DNA of 64,000 nucleotides from Candidatus Methylospira mobilis. GTDB lineage: Bacteria; Pseudomonadota; Gammaproteobacteria; Methylococcales; Methylococcaceae. The stretch lies in NCBI RefSeq assembly GCF_009498235.1, contig NZ_CP044205.1, forward strand, positions 1,499,501 to 1,563,500, read 5' to 3'. The notes under the pieces are model-generated. The model was not told the DNA's origin. It was given only the letters and a program-made list of their open reading frames with translations, and ran no database searches. Made by a program: the position numbers and the translations under genes. Of the stretch, positions 17,094-26,342 are shown piece after piece (within the stretch, counting starts at the first letter, position 1; the number at the start of each line of letters is the position of its first letter).

Positions 17094-17778
17094 TGCGCTT
17101 AACCTCTTCGATGCAATCCATAATGATCCTGGAGGCCGATACGCCGTTTTCGGCCCAGCCATCGGCCTCTACGAACTTGTATAAGTTCGTATCGTAGCGA
17201 AAAGGGGCACCGCCCACCACCAATTTGATTTTAGGTTCCAGTCCGCGCTCCCTTAGCAGTCTGCGTACTTTGAGCGCGCCGTTTTCTCCCCGGGCGGTAT
17301 GCACCATCATAGCGGATACACCGATTACCTGCGCATTGCGGGCTATGGCCTCATCGACAAACTTTTCTGCCGGCACATTCACGCCCAGATCGATCACCGA
17401 TATCATCTGCGCCTTCAGACAGCCGATAACTATGCGCTTGCCCAAAGTATGCAGATCGCCCGACGCCGTGCCTATAACTACACAACCAATGGGTTCGGGC
17501 GGTGTTTTGAACAGAAGCAGCATTTTTTCGGTAACATCCGCCGCAATTTGGGAAGTCATGAAGTGCTGGGCCAGGTTGGTGTCGAACCCTTCACTGATGG
17601 CCTTGACCATCAGATCCATACCGGGAATGACGACCTTGAAGACAATCTCCTCCGGGCTCACGCCTTGCGCAACCGCCTCCGTTACTACCTGCAGCGCGCG
17701 AACACGATCCGTATCGAACACGGCCTCATTGTAGGCCTTGATTACCTCGTCCAGCATCTCAATCAACTCCCGAGTCAT
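17083..17778 (-). CDS. methyltransferase cognate corrinoid protein (B12-binding)
   Basis: A 231-residue two-domain corrinoid protein (MtbC/MttC/MtaC type). An N-terminal helical cap (about 1-85) is followed by the B12-binding Rossmann domain with the signature GDLHTLGK. Its His is the lower cobalt ligand (family pattern D-x-H-x-x-G, usually DxHDIGK). Later motifs are VIDLGVNVPAEKFVDEA, VIGVSAMM and VVGGAPF. The true start is the ATG at 17778, which overlaps the activator stop (ATGA). It carries the methyl group between a donor and the adjacent UroD-type methyltransferase. No MttB/MtaB-type substrate methyltransferase is encoded next to it. Confidence 0.9.
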   Translation of the reverse strand: MTRELIEMLDEVIKAYNEAVFDTDRVRALQVVTEAVAQGVSPEEIVFKVVIPGMDLMVKAISEGFDTNLAQHFMTSQIAADVTEKMLLLFKTPPEPIGCVVIGTASGDLHTLGKRIVIGCLKAQMISVIDLGVNVPAEKFVDEAIARNAQVIGVSAMMVHTARGENGALKVRRLLRERGLEPKIKLVVGGAPFRYDTNLYKFVEADGWAENGVSASRIIMDCIEEVKRNDN

Positions 17779-19415
17779 GATGCGTCCCGCATGGGTTGAA
17801 GATAAAGGTTTTCCACGAACAAATGTTCGAAAGCCGCATCTTCCGCCAGATTGTGTATCCTGGCAAGCGATTGCACAGTTTGCAACAACTCCTCCGCTGC
17901 GTCGGACACAAGCAGCGCCTCGCAACCCGCCAGGACGATATTGCCTTCGAGCATCACTTTGTCTGCGGCTATGCCGGGTATCAGCCCTATTTCCCGCGCA
18001 TTGCCCACATCCAGCAAACGTCCGAACGCGCCGCAAACGGTCACGCGTTCCAACTCCGAAGGCCTGATGCCCGACAGCTCGCAAAGCCAGCGGATGCCGG
18101 CGGCTATCGCCGCCTTGGCGCGCTGAAACGCATCGATATCCCGCTTTCTCAGCATTATCGGCTCGTCAATATCGCTCAGTACATAACCTTCATCGATACC
18201 GTCCCGGAAACGTCCGACCTTGTCCAATTTACCGGTACGACGCAGCCAGGCTATGATGTCCACCAACCCTGAACCGCACACCCCCGCAGGCTGGACATCG
18301 CCCAGCACACTCATAGCCAGGGTTCCATTGTCATCCTGCCAGACGCGGTAAATTGCGCCGGTTTCGCCCGGCATGCCGCAGCTGATACCGCAACCTTCGA
18401 ACGCAGGTCCGCCGGCTGTTGATGTCACATGGAGCAAGCGCCCGTCCCATAATGCTATCTCGGAGTTGGTGCCGAAATCGATCAGCAACGAATAAGCCGG
18501 CTGCGCGATGAGATGTGTGGCGATTACTCCCGCCAGCAAATCGGAACCGATGAAGCCGCCCAGGGGCGGCACAAAGCGGATGACGGCCGGCCCTGATACT
18601 TGCCAGACTGCGCGCAAAAAATCAACATCATCGGGCTGACAATCTATCCTTCGCGTCCAGTATTCAGTCTGTAATAGCAAATCGTAATTTTTTCCGGCCA
18701 GCAGGCTCAGCATGGCGGTATTCCCTACTATCGCAAGCTTGCCGATAGCATTGAGCCGGATGGCCGCAACGGACGCCATTTCCGCCAATGCTGCGCCGAT
18801 AGCCTGTTGCGCCAGAGCGCCGATTGCCTGTGCCTGAGATAATGAATGGGAGGCTGCGGTCAAGCGCGCCAATACGTCCGTTCCGTAACCAATTTGTGGA
18901 TTCAGGCCGACACGTCCGGCTATGCGTTTACCTTCTGCAAGACTCCACAGGCTAAGACGTATATGCGTCGTACCCAGATCGATCGCGACGCCGTAGGGCG
19001 CATCGCTATCGCTGCTTTGCTGCACGGGTGGATAAGCGGTCGGGGTGTATTCGTCTTCACGCAGGGCTCGCCATTGTGTCTGTGCAACGGGGGGCGCCAG
19101 AATCACGTGAAGTCCTGCGTCCGGCCTGATCTGGCAGGCCAGTCGCAAACCTTCGCCGCGATGCGGATAGGAAAGACACAAGAGTTCGCCAGTGGTGAAC
19201 GGGATAGCGGCGCTTTCCGTCAATATGACCCGGCACAGTCCGCAGAGGGCCTTGCCGTCGCATGCCGACGGCAAGGGTATGCCGGCGGAAATCAGTATAT
19301 CCCGCAGTGTCGGGCCGGCGCAAAATGGAATGCGATGTTCGCCATCGGCCATCTGCACCGCGATGACCGGTAACGCAGTATCGTCAGTCTGGGCGTTTCG
19401 CATATTGATGTTCAT
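17775..19415 (-). CDS. [2Fe-2S] reductive activator of corrinoid proteins (RACo-like, DUF4445)
   Basis: A 546-residue ATP-dependent activator that reduces inactive cob(II)alamin back to cob(I)alamin. The N-terminal plant-type ferredoxin domain has C-x5-C-x2-C (CDGKALCGLC) and a fourth Cys in LACQI, giving a [2Fe-2S] site. The C-terminal ASKHA-type half contains AIDLGTTHIRLSLW, LLIDFGTNSEIALWDG, GPAFEGCGISCGMPGE, VCGSGLVD and VCGAFGRLLDVGNA. The ATG at 19415 is preferred over an upstream TTG. It is first in the operon. No cobalamin riboswitch was found upstream, only a weak B12-box-like stretch near 19540. Confidence 0.9.
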   Translation of the reverse strand: MNINMRNAQTDDTALPVIAVQMADGEHRIPFCAGPTLRDILISAGIPLPSACDGKALCGLCRVILTESAAIPFTTGELLCLSYPHRGEGLRLACQIRPDAGLHVILAPPVAQTQWRALREDEYTPTAYPPVQQSSDSDAPYGVAIDLGTTHIRLSLWSLAEGKRIAGRVGLNPQIGYGTDVLARLTAASHSLSQAQAIGALAQQAIGAALAEMASVAAIRLNAIGKLAIVGNTAMLSLLAGKNYDLLLQTEYWTRRIDCQPDDVDFLRAVWQVSGPAVIRFVPPLGGFIGSDLLAGVIATHLIAQPAYSLLIDFGTNSEIALWDGRLLHVTSTAGGPAFEGCGISCGMPGETGAIYRVWQDDNGTLAMSVLGDVQPAGVCGSGLVDIIAWLRRTGKLDKVGRFRDGIDEGYVLSDIDEPIMLRKRDIDAFQRAKAAIAAGIRWLCELSGIRPSELERVTVCGAFGRLLDVGNAREIGLIPGIAADKVMLEGNIVLAGCEALLVSDAAEELLQTVQSLARIHNLAEDAAFEHLFVENLYLQPMRDAS

Positions 19416-19628
19416 TGTAAATCTTTTCGCCGCGTGCTGGAAATCCGCGCAATGCAATAAAAGTTGCGGGGTAGGGCTGAAAAGCAGTATGGCCCTTGGC
19501 GGGGTGTTTTTTGTTCCTGGGGCGCTGCGCAGCTGACCAGGCCGGAAGATTGGCTACGCGCCCAATTTGGCGCATTAAATCTTTACCGCTACGATTTAAG
19601 ATAAAAAACGCGCGCCACTCTTGCGATA

Positions 19629-22514
19629 TTAATAGTTGGCCAGATCAACCGGCGCTTGCGGCACCTGCCAGATCTCATCGCAATATTCGCGGATAGCCCG
19701 GTCGGAAGAGAACTTGCCGGATCGGGCGGTATTGAGTATGGACATGCGCGTCCAATGATCGGCATCGTTCCACGCGGCGCCGACTCTGTCCTGGCAGGCC
19801 ATATAATCGGCATAATCGGCCAGCACCAGGAAAGGGTCGGAATTGAGCAAATTTTCATACACGGAGCGGAAGATTTCCTTATCGCCATTGCTGAAGTGTC
19901 CGGACGCGATCAACTGTAAAATCTCGGCCAACTGCGGGTTGCTCTCGACAAAAGATGCCGGACGATAGCCCTCGCGCTTCACTTTTTCCACTTCGTGTAC
20001 CGTCAGACCGAACAGAAAGAAATTTTCAGGTCCCGCTTCTTCCCGTATCTCGACGTTGGCGCCGTCCAGCGTCCCGATGGTGATCGCGCCGTTCATCATG
20101 AACTTCATGTTGCCGGTGCCGGAGGCTTCCTTGCCTGCAGTGGAAATTTGCTCGGATACATCGGCAGCCGGGTAGATTAACTGGGAGTTTTTTACGTTGA
20201 AATCAGGGATGAAAGCTACGCGCAGGAATCGCCGGGCAATGGGATCGTTATTCACCTGTTCCGCAACCGAGTTGATAAGTTTGATCATGCGTTTGGCCAT
20301 GAAATAACCGGGCGCCGCTTTCCCGCCGAAAATGAATGCACGCTGCGGGATAATGAGCTGCGGATTTTTCTTCAGACGGCAATACAGTGAAATGATATGC
20401 AGGATGTTGAGATGCTGACGCTTATACTCATGGATGCGTTTGACATGGACATCGAACAGCCATCCGGGATCGAGTTCGATATGGGTATTTTTCCAGACGT
20501 AGTAGGCCAGACGCTCCTTGTTCTCCTGCTTGACGGCGCGCCAGTCCTTGCAAAACGCCACATCTTCCGCATAGGCTTCGAGTTTTCCGAGTTCAACCAG
20601 GCTGGTAGTCCAGCCATCGCCGATGGTGCGTGTAATCAGGCCACCGAGCTTCGGATTGGATAGCTGCAGGAAACGGCGCGGCGTGACGCCGTTGGTCTTA
20701 TTGCTGAAGCGCTCCGGCCATATCTCGTAGAAGTCTTTCAAAACGCTGGTTTTCAGCAATTCGGTATGCAGCGCCGCTACGCCGTTAATGGCGTGACTGC
20801 CCACAGCCGCCAGATGGGCCATACGTACATGCTTATCGCCATACGGATCGATCAGGGACATGCGCGAGATTATGTTTTCATCACCGGGAAAACGTTGCCG
20901 AACCTGTTCCAGAAAGCGCGCATTGATTTCATAAATGATTTCCAGGTGCCTCGGCAACAGTTCGGCCAGCAAAGGCACCGACCAGGTTTCCAGCGCTTCC
21001 GGCAGCAATGTATGGTTGGTGTAGCCGAAACAGCGTTGCGTGATATCCCAGGCCTCGTTCCAGGAAAGCTGGCGCTCATCGACCAGCAGCCGCATCATTT
21101 CAGGCACGGCCAGCGAAGGGTGCGTGTCGTTAAGCTGGAAAATGAAGTACGCGGGGAAATCCCGCACCATGATATGTCCCAAATCGAGCAGGCTCAGGCG
21201 ATCCTGCAGCGAGCAGGAAACCAGGAAGTATTGTTGCTCCAGGCGCAGCCGCTTGCCGACATCCGCCTCATCGTTCGGATAAAGCACCTTGGTGATGGTT
21301 TCGGAGGTAATTTTATCGTTCACCGCCCGATAATAGTCTCCATGGTTAAAAGCCTGAAAATCGAATGAGTCTATCGCCTCGGCGCCCCACAGTCGCAACG
21401 TGTTGCAGGTATTTACCCGGTAACCGAGTATAGGCGTGTCATAGGCAATTCCCCTCACCACGCGATGCGGCACCCAGCGTTTACGCAGCGGTTCCTTTCC
21501 GTCTCCGGGGTAGTTTTCGGTATGGCCGCCGAAGCCGACGATAAAGGAAACTTCAGGTTTGGCGATTTCCCAGGGATTTCCATGACGCAACCATTTATCG
21601 GTGATTTCGACCTGCCAGCCGTCCTTGATGAGCTGTTCGAAAATACCGAACTCATAGCGGATGCCATAGCCGATGGCAGGCCGCTCCAGCGTGGCCAGCG
21701 ACTCCAGGTAGCAGGCGGCAAGCCTGCCCAAGCCGCCATTTCCAAGTCCGGGCTCGGCATCCAGAGCCACCAGCTCATCGTAATCCAGGCCGAGAGATAC
21801 GATCGCTTCACGCACTGCCTGCTCTATCCCCAGGTTGAGCAGGTTGTTGCCAAGGTGCGGTCCCAGCAAAAACTCCGCAGACAGGTAGCAAACCATTTTC
21901 AGGCCGGGCTTGTGGTTGACATAGGTGCGCATGGAACTCAGCCAGCGATGCTGCAGCCTGTCGCGTATCGCGTAGGAAAGCGCTTTGTAATAATCGTGTT
22001 TGTCCGCGACTTCAGGCATGCGTCCGATGGAATAAATCAGATGTTCGACTATTCCGCGCTTCAGACTTCCCGTGTTCAATTCGGTACGGCTGGCTTCATC
22101 GCGTTCCGCAACCATCTCTTCCAGGTGGTTGCGGAGACGGTCTACTTCCAGATGGGTGCGAACGCGGGCAAGCAGTTCTTCGCGTTGATAGGGCTTGGTG
22201 ACAAAATCCACTGCTCCCAATCCGAAGCCTTGCACTTTTTCCTCTGTTTCGGATAGTGCGCTGATGAATATTACCGGCACGTCACGGGTTTTAGGGTGCG
22301 ATTTGAGTCTGTCGCATACCTCGAAGCCATTCATATCCGGCATGCGAATATCGAGCAGTACGAGCTCGGGCGGATTGCTGACGGCGGATTTCAAGGCCAG
22401 TTCCCCGTTAATCGCGGAACGCACTTCATAACCTTCATCCTTGAGCAAATCCGACAGCAGCTTTAGAGATGCCGGTGTATCATCCACGGCGAGAATGTTG
22501 CCTTTGCTTGCCAT
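19629..22514 (-). CDS. response-regulator receiver domain fused to glycogen phosphorylase
   Basis: A fusion of 961 residues. Residues 1-125 are a complete CheY-like receiver: acidic pair D11-D12, phospho-acceptor D55 in LVLLDIRMPD, switch residue S85 in VIFISA, and K107 in VTKPY. A charged helical linker follows (about 120-150). From about 150 to the end is a full glycogen phosphorylase: YLSAEFLLGPHLGN, GLGNGGLGRLAACY, HVKRIHEYKRQHLNIL, and the PLP-lysine motif EASGTGNMKFMMNGA. The reading frame is continuous, so the fusion is real in this sequence. A hybrid histidine kinase lies 16 bases upstream in the same operon. The obvious inference is that phosphorylation of the receiver tunes glucan breakdown. 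The window also encodes a receiver-free paralogue at 6096. Confidence 0.93.
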   Translation of the reverse strand: MASKGNILAVDDTPASLKLLSDLLKDEGYEVRSAINGELALKSAVSNPPELVLLDIRMPDMNGFEVCDRLKSHPKTRDVPVIFISALSETEEKVQGFGLGAVDFVTKPYQREELLARVRTHLEVDRLRNHLEEMVAERDEASRTELNTGSLKRGIVEHLIYSIGRMPEVADKHDYYKALSYAIRDRLQHRWLSSMRTYVNHKPGLKMVCYLSAEFLLGPHLGNNLLNLGIEQAVREAIVSLGLDYDELVALDAEPGLGNGGLGRLAACYLESLATLERPAIGYGIRYEFGIFEQLIKDGWQVEITDKWLRHGNPWEIAKPEVSFIVGFGGHTENYPGDGKEPLRKRWVPHRVVRGIAYDTPILGYRVNTCNTLRLWGAEAIDSFDFQAFNHGDYYRAVNDKITSETITKVLYPNDEADVGKRLRLEQQYFLVSCSLQDRLSLLDLGHIMVRDFPAYFIFQLNDTHPSLAVPEMMRLLVDERQLSWNEAWDITQRCFGYTNHTLLPEALETWSVPLLAELLPRHLEIIYEINARFLEQVRQRFPGDENIISRMSLIDPYGDKHVRMAHLAAVGSHAINGVAALHTELLKTSVLKDFYEIWPERFSNKTNGVTPRRFLQLSNPKLGGLITRTIGDGWTTSLVELGKLEAYAEDVAFCKDWRAVKQENKERLAYYVWKNTHIELDPGWLFDVHVKRIHEYKRQHLNILHIISLYCRLKKNPQLIIPQRAFIFGGKAAPGYFMAKRMIKLINSVAEQVNNDPIARRFLRVAFIPDFNVKNSQLIYPAADVSEQISTAGKEASGTGNMKFMMNGAITIGTLDGANVEIREEAGPENFFLFGLTVHEVEKVKREGYRPASFVESNPQLAEILQLIASGHFSNGDKEIFRSVYENLLNSDPFLVLADYADYMACQDRVGAAWNDADHWTRMSILNTARSGKFSSDRAIREYCDEIWQVPQAPVDLANY

Positions 22515-22530
22515 ATCGACCTAATCTCCC

Positions 22531-24996
22531 TTAGTTGGTATCCAGCACCTTTATAATCGCAGGATAATCGAAGTTTTCCACGATACGAGCCAGCGCTTTT
22601 TGCAGTTTCGTGTCGTAAGACGCAACTTGTTCAATGACGAGCGCAATGCGTTCGCTTTCCAGGCTTTCCAGGGCGTTCTTCAACTCCTGCCGTAACGCCT
22701 TGGGTAGTATGGATAAGCTTTCCCGTGTTAGCTTCGGGACGTTTATGGTCTCGGTGCCGGGTATGTCCTTGTAAATGTATTTTACCCCTAACTGTTTGGA
22801 CAGGCACTCGTAGATTTCGTTAAAGCGGTAAGGCTTGCGCACAAAATCGTCCATGCCCGCATTGAGCAGTTCGGCGCGTTGTTCCTTAAATGCCGACGCT
22901 GTAACAGCGGCAATTTTCACCTCCCTGCCGCCCGGAAGCGCGCGAATAATCTGCATTGCTTTCAGCCCGTCCATCACCGGCATTTGGCGATCCATCCAGA
23001 TAAAATGCGGCCGCCAGCTCTGAAACAGCGCCACGCCCTGCTCACCGTTATCGGCCGCCTTGACCTTGAAGCCGACGGATTCCAGCAGTTTGACCAGCAG
23101 CAACTGATTCTCGACCTGATCTTCGACGATCAATATGCGGTATTCGGTCTGCCCCGGAGCCAAGCCCACCACGTCGCCTTTCTCCGCCTTCGGTTTGGCG
23201 ATATCGGCTTTCGTAACTTCCGTCAACGGTAACTCGACATGAAACAGCGTACCTATGCCCGGCGTGCTTACCAGGCTGAGGTTGCCACCCATGAGTTGCA
23301 CGAACTGGCGGGTAATGGTCAGCCCCAGTCCGGTCCCCTTGTTGTCGCCTCGTTCCGCCAGTTGCACGAAGGGTTCGAAGATGCGCTGCTGATCTTCCGC
23401 AGCGATGCCGGGACCGGAGTCCTCTACTTCGATTATCAGATGCGAAATCCTGTTGCTTTTCGTACCCAGGCGGATGGTCACGCCTCCCTCATGGGTAAAC
23501 TTGATGGCGTTTCCTACCAGATTGATCAACACTTGACGCAAGCGGGCTTCGTCTCCGGATATATAGCGCGGAAAGCATGACGATTGGTCGATCAGCAGGC
23601 GCAGGCCTTTTTCACGTGCGCGCAGGTTCATCATGTCCGTTACTTCACGCACCATGCCGCCCAAATCGAACGGCGCGTTTTCCAGTTGCACGCGGCCGGC
23701 TTCGATCTTGGCCATTTCCAGGACATCGTTGATCAGCGTCAGCAGATGCCCGCCGCTACGGTTGATGATATCGAGGTTCTGCCGCTGGTATTCCGGAGTA
23801 CGGGGATCCTTGCGCATGATGCCGGAAAACCCGAGGATGGCGTTCAGCGGCGTGCGCAGTTCGTGGCTCATATTGGCCAAAAATACGCTTTTTGCCTGAT
23901 TGGCCGCTTCCGCTGCATTGCGCGCCAATACCAGATCCGCTGTGCGCTGCTGCACTTCGTCCTCAAGGTGGTCCTTATAGCGCCTCAGTTCTTCCTCGTT
24001 CCTTTTGCGCGCGGTAATGTCCGTCCTCAGAAAAAGAAAACTGGAAATATTGCCCTCATCGTCATAGATCGGCGAAGCGCTGATGAATTCCCAATATAGC
24101 GCGCCGTCTTTATGGCGGTTCTGCACCATCCCGTTCCATTGTTTGCCCGCCTCCAAACGCTTGCGGATTTCATTGAACTCGTCATCGCCGATATCGGTCG
24201 AAATCAGTTCTCGTTGCGTCTTGCCGTAAGCTTCGACGAATGCGTGGCCGGTAATTTGTGTATAGGCCTGATTGGTATAAATCAGCCTGCCTTGCAAATC
24301 GGTGATAAGCATCCCTGTAGGATTCTGTTCCACGGCCTGGGCCAGCCGGTTGATTTCGGTTTCGAACAGGTGATGATCGGTAACGTCGCGGTTGCTTACG
24401 CGCTGCCCCCGGTAGCTTCCGTCAGACCCAAACACCGGTTGGCAACAATGCGCTATCCAGCGGATTTCTCCGTCGCGACGGATGATGCGGAAATCCGCTC
24501 TGCCCGGTTCTTTGTTCGAAGCGTCGTGGCGATGGTTTTTCATCGGCAGCTTGTCGTCGGGATGGGTGATGCGTGTCAGCAGATCCGGTGTGGTGATAAA
24601 TTCGTCCGGGGCGTAGCCGGTTACCCGCTCGCACGACGGCGACATATAAAGCATTTCATGGCTATTCCCCTCCCAGTACTCCCAATCGTAGGTATAGTCG
24701 GCGACGGTATGGAACCTTTCCTCTTCTTGCGCCAGCTTTTTCATTGCGTTCATTTGGCGCAGCCAAATACGGGTGAGCAAGTATGATGCGCCGGGGAAAA
24801 ATAAGATGAGAAGGATCGCTGCCAAATTCTGCGCCGCGGCATCGGCATGATTCTGGAGCGAGTTAAGGCTTCGATATAGTGTAAACGCCACGGCGGCAAT
24901 GACCAGCAGGTTGGTCAGGACGACGCCGGCGATCAAACGCCTGATATGGCAGGCTGCATATAAGGCGGCCCCGTTTGCATGGGCTATGTTCGGCAC
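22531..24996 (-). CDS. hybrid sensor histidine kinase, probable partner of the receiver-phosphorylase
   Basis: A membrane-bound hybrid kinase of 821 residues. Two membrane helices (about 20-43 and 55-75) have almost no periplasmic loop. Two PAS domains follow (about 92-205 and 218-340), then a coiled coil, HisKA with SHELRTPLNAIL, HATPase with N-box, DSGPGI and GTGLGLTI, and a receiver (about 615-735; acceptor Asp in FIWMDRQMPV). The last 70 residues are helical without an HPt histidine. The start is GTG, as no suitable ATG exists. It is first in a two-gene operon with the phosphorylase fusion. The PAS domains suggest redox, oxygen or ligand sensing at the inner membrane. Confidence 0.92.
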   Translation of the reverse strand: MPNIAHANGAALYAACHIRRLIAGVVLTNLLVIAAVAFTLYRSLNSLQNHADAAAQNLAAILLILFFPGASYLLTRIWLRQMNAMKKLAQEEERFHTVADYTYDWEYWEGNSHEMLYMSPSCERVTGYAPDEFITTPDLLTRITHPDDKLPMKNHRHDASNKEPGRADFRIIRRDGEIRWIAHCCQPVFGSDGSYRGQRVSNRDVTDHHLFETEINRLAQAVEQNPTGMLITDLQGRLIYTNQAYTQITGHAFVEAYGKTQRELISTDIGDDEFNEIRKRLEAGKQWNGMVQNRHKDGALYWEFISASPIYDDEGNISSFLFLRTDITARKRNEEELRRYKDHLEDEVQQRTADLVLARNAAEAANQAKSVFLANMSHELRTPLNAILGFSGIMRKDPRTPEYQRQNLDIINRSGGHLLTLINDVLEMAKIEAGRVQLENAPFDLGGMVREVTDMMNLRAREKGLRLLIDQSSCFPRYISGDEARLRQVLINLVGNAIKFTHEGGVTIRLGTKSNRISHLIIEVEDSGPGIAAEDQQRIFEPFVQLAERGDNKGTGLGLTITRQFVQLMGGNLSLVSTPGIGTLFHVELPLTEVTKADIAKPKAEKGDVVGLAPGQTEYRILIVEDQVENQLLLVKLLESVGFKVKAADNGEQGVALFQSWRPHFIWMDRQMPVMDGLKAMQIIRALPGGREVKIAAVTASAFKEQRAELLNAGMDDFVRKPYRFNEIYECLSKQLGVKYIYKDIPGTETINVPKLTRESLSILPKALRQELKNALESLESERIALVIEQVASYDTKLQKALARIVENFDYPAIIKVLDTN

Positions 24997-25542
24997 GTTT
25001 GATCAGCCCTCGCGGTTCTACCTGGAATGATTGACATTAGGAAGTAGAGTATGCCCATTTTCGCAATATTATCAGGCATTTGATGTGCCAGATTACGGCA
25101 ATGACAGGTGTTAGTATACCTGAAAGCGTGCGGAAAATTCCGATGACGTGATTTCAAAACCGCGTTGGCTTTATTTGCCTGTCATCACTACTGCAACGCC
25201 GGTGGGAAGTAAGGCGCCTCCTTCAGGTAATTTCAGGCAATCAAGATAGGATCGATCTACAAAGCATCATGAAACGTAAGCGCTCATATTGTGATGCAAT
25301 CGGTTTCCGGACCTGCGCCGTTGGCATAAGCTGTTCGTAGCTGGCCTGTCGATGAGTGAATGAACCGGGTGGGGTTGCCCGTTGTCCTTCGGCTCCGGGT
25401 CTACAGGTATGTCTGTCGAGACGCGCGGAAGCGTGTCGGTAAGTCAACTGCTCCGCGCATCCTTACCTGTAGCCCCTTTTTCAACTTCACGCCCGGCGGT
25501 GCTGAGTAGTTATAAAAATACATTAATCAACGGCACTGCCCT
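24997..25542. other. intergenic region with part of a dispersed repeat
   Basis: No supported gene between the hybrid kinase (minus) and the small minus-strand gene at 25543. At 25415-25444 the reverse complement of the palindrome GACACGC-TTCC-GCGTGTC occurs, with flanks like the core of the repeats at 30393-30437 and 59745-59770, so a third copy in opposite orientation lies here. The promoter of the kinase operon should lie at 24997-25150, but no clear consensus boxes are seen. Confidence 0.5.
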
Positions 25543-25782
25543 TCAGACCACGCCAAAAATCTTGCAGGCTAGTTCGGGTGTCTTGAGGTCGTCAATCAGG
25601 GCGTCTATAAACCTTTCGGCATATCTTTTTTCTTCTTTCCGCAGGCTCCAGTAGATACGTTCGTATGCCTGGTTGAAGTGGAGAATTTCATTAAAACCAT
25701 AAGGCCGCTCAAGCTTGTAAAAAAAAGCCTGTAATTCGGTAAACTCTGGGGAATAGACCGGCAACGCTCTGATTTCATACAT
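25543..25782 (-). CDS. small conserved-looking protein of unknown function
   Basis: A 79-residue protein, acidic and rich in aromatic residues (Tyr, Phe), with no membrane segment or signal peptide. A good Shine-Dalgarno sequence (GGAGCGG) lies 6 bases before the ATG, which is the main support for a real gene. The C-terminal half is predicted helical (AYERIYWSLRKEEKRYAERF), like many small regulators or antitoxins. I do not recognise a family. It stands alone, between intergenic regions rich in repeats. Confidence 0.55.
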   Translation of the reverse strand: MYEIRALPVYSPEFTELQAFFYKLERPYGFNEILHFNQAYERIYWSLRKEEKRYAERFIDALIDDLKTPELACKIFGVV

Positions 25783-26342
25783 GGCAACCGCTCCTTAATC
25801 TAAGGTTTGAGTGACTTAAGAGGTACCGCCGAATTTGCTGGGTTCAACGGGGCTGTGCGTGCGTAGTCGGCGGGATGCAGTAATCAGGATGAGGCGGGCG
25901 TTCCGGACCGCCGCCCCCTGCCTTAAAACCGGTAGCTGAATAGTTACCGGTCATGTTTCTATTGTTAATGAGGACTCCTGACTACAACATAACCCATTTG
26001 GAGTAAATTGTTTGACAATTATAATAATACATACGGGACTGTGCCGCTGTCCGTGCGGCAGCGCGCATAGGGGCGCAACGCTTTGTAAATCGGACGTTCA
26101 TGCTGTAAACGGTTACCGTGCACATCGCGAAGCGAACAGCCAACCGCCTCTCCCGCTGGGAGACGCCGGGTGAGGGAAACCGGGCATGGCGCATGCGTTT
26201 GCATGATACGGGGCGATGCTTGCGCCATGACCGGTTAAGCGGACAGCATTGGTTTTCGAGGTTACAGAAGTAAAAGGAAAGATCACAAGGATATACACAT
26301 CGGAGCCGACGGGGAGTAATGAGCGGCTGTTCGGTCTACGTC
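25783..26342. other. intergenic region with repeat motifs
   Basis: No supported gene. ACCGGTAGCTGAATAGTTAC at 25928-25947, followed by CGGT, is an inverted repeat built on the same CTGAATAGTTAC end motif found at other repeats in the window. A REP-like stretch at 26147-26176 has CCTCTCCCGCTGGGAG followed by GCCGGGTGAGGG. Open frames here have no ribosome sites and overlap these repeats. The promoter of the small gene at 25543 should lie near 25790-25850. Confidence 0.5.

Noticed and set aside
17775..18084. N-terminal extension of the corrinoid protein frame up to 18084
   Set aside because: The extension lies inside the activator gene in another frame and is Arg/Gly/Cys-rich. The ATG at 17778 gives the family N-terminus and an ATGA overlap.
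19458..19628. Possible cobalamin riboswitch before the corrinoid operon
   Set aside because: Only a weak B12-box-like stretch (AGCCAATCTTCCGGCC on the minus strand, about 10 of 16 positions) was found. The rest of the conserved riboswitch core is absent.
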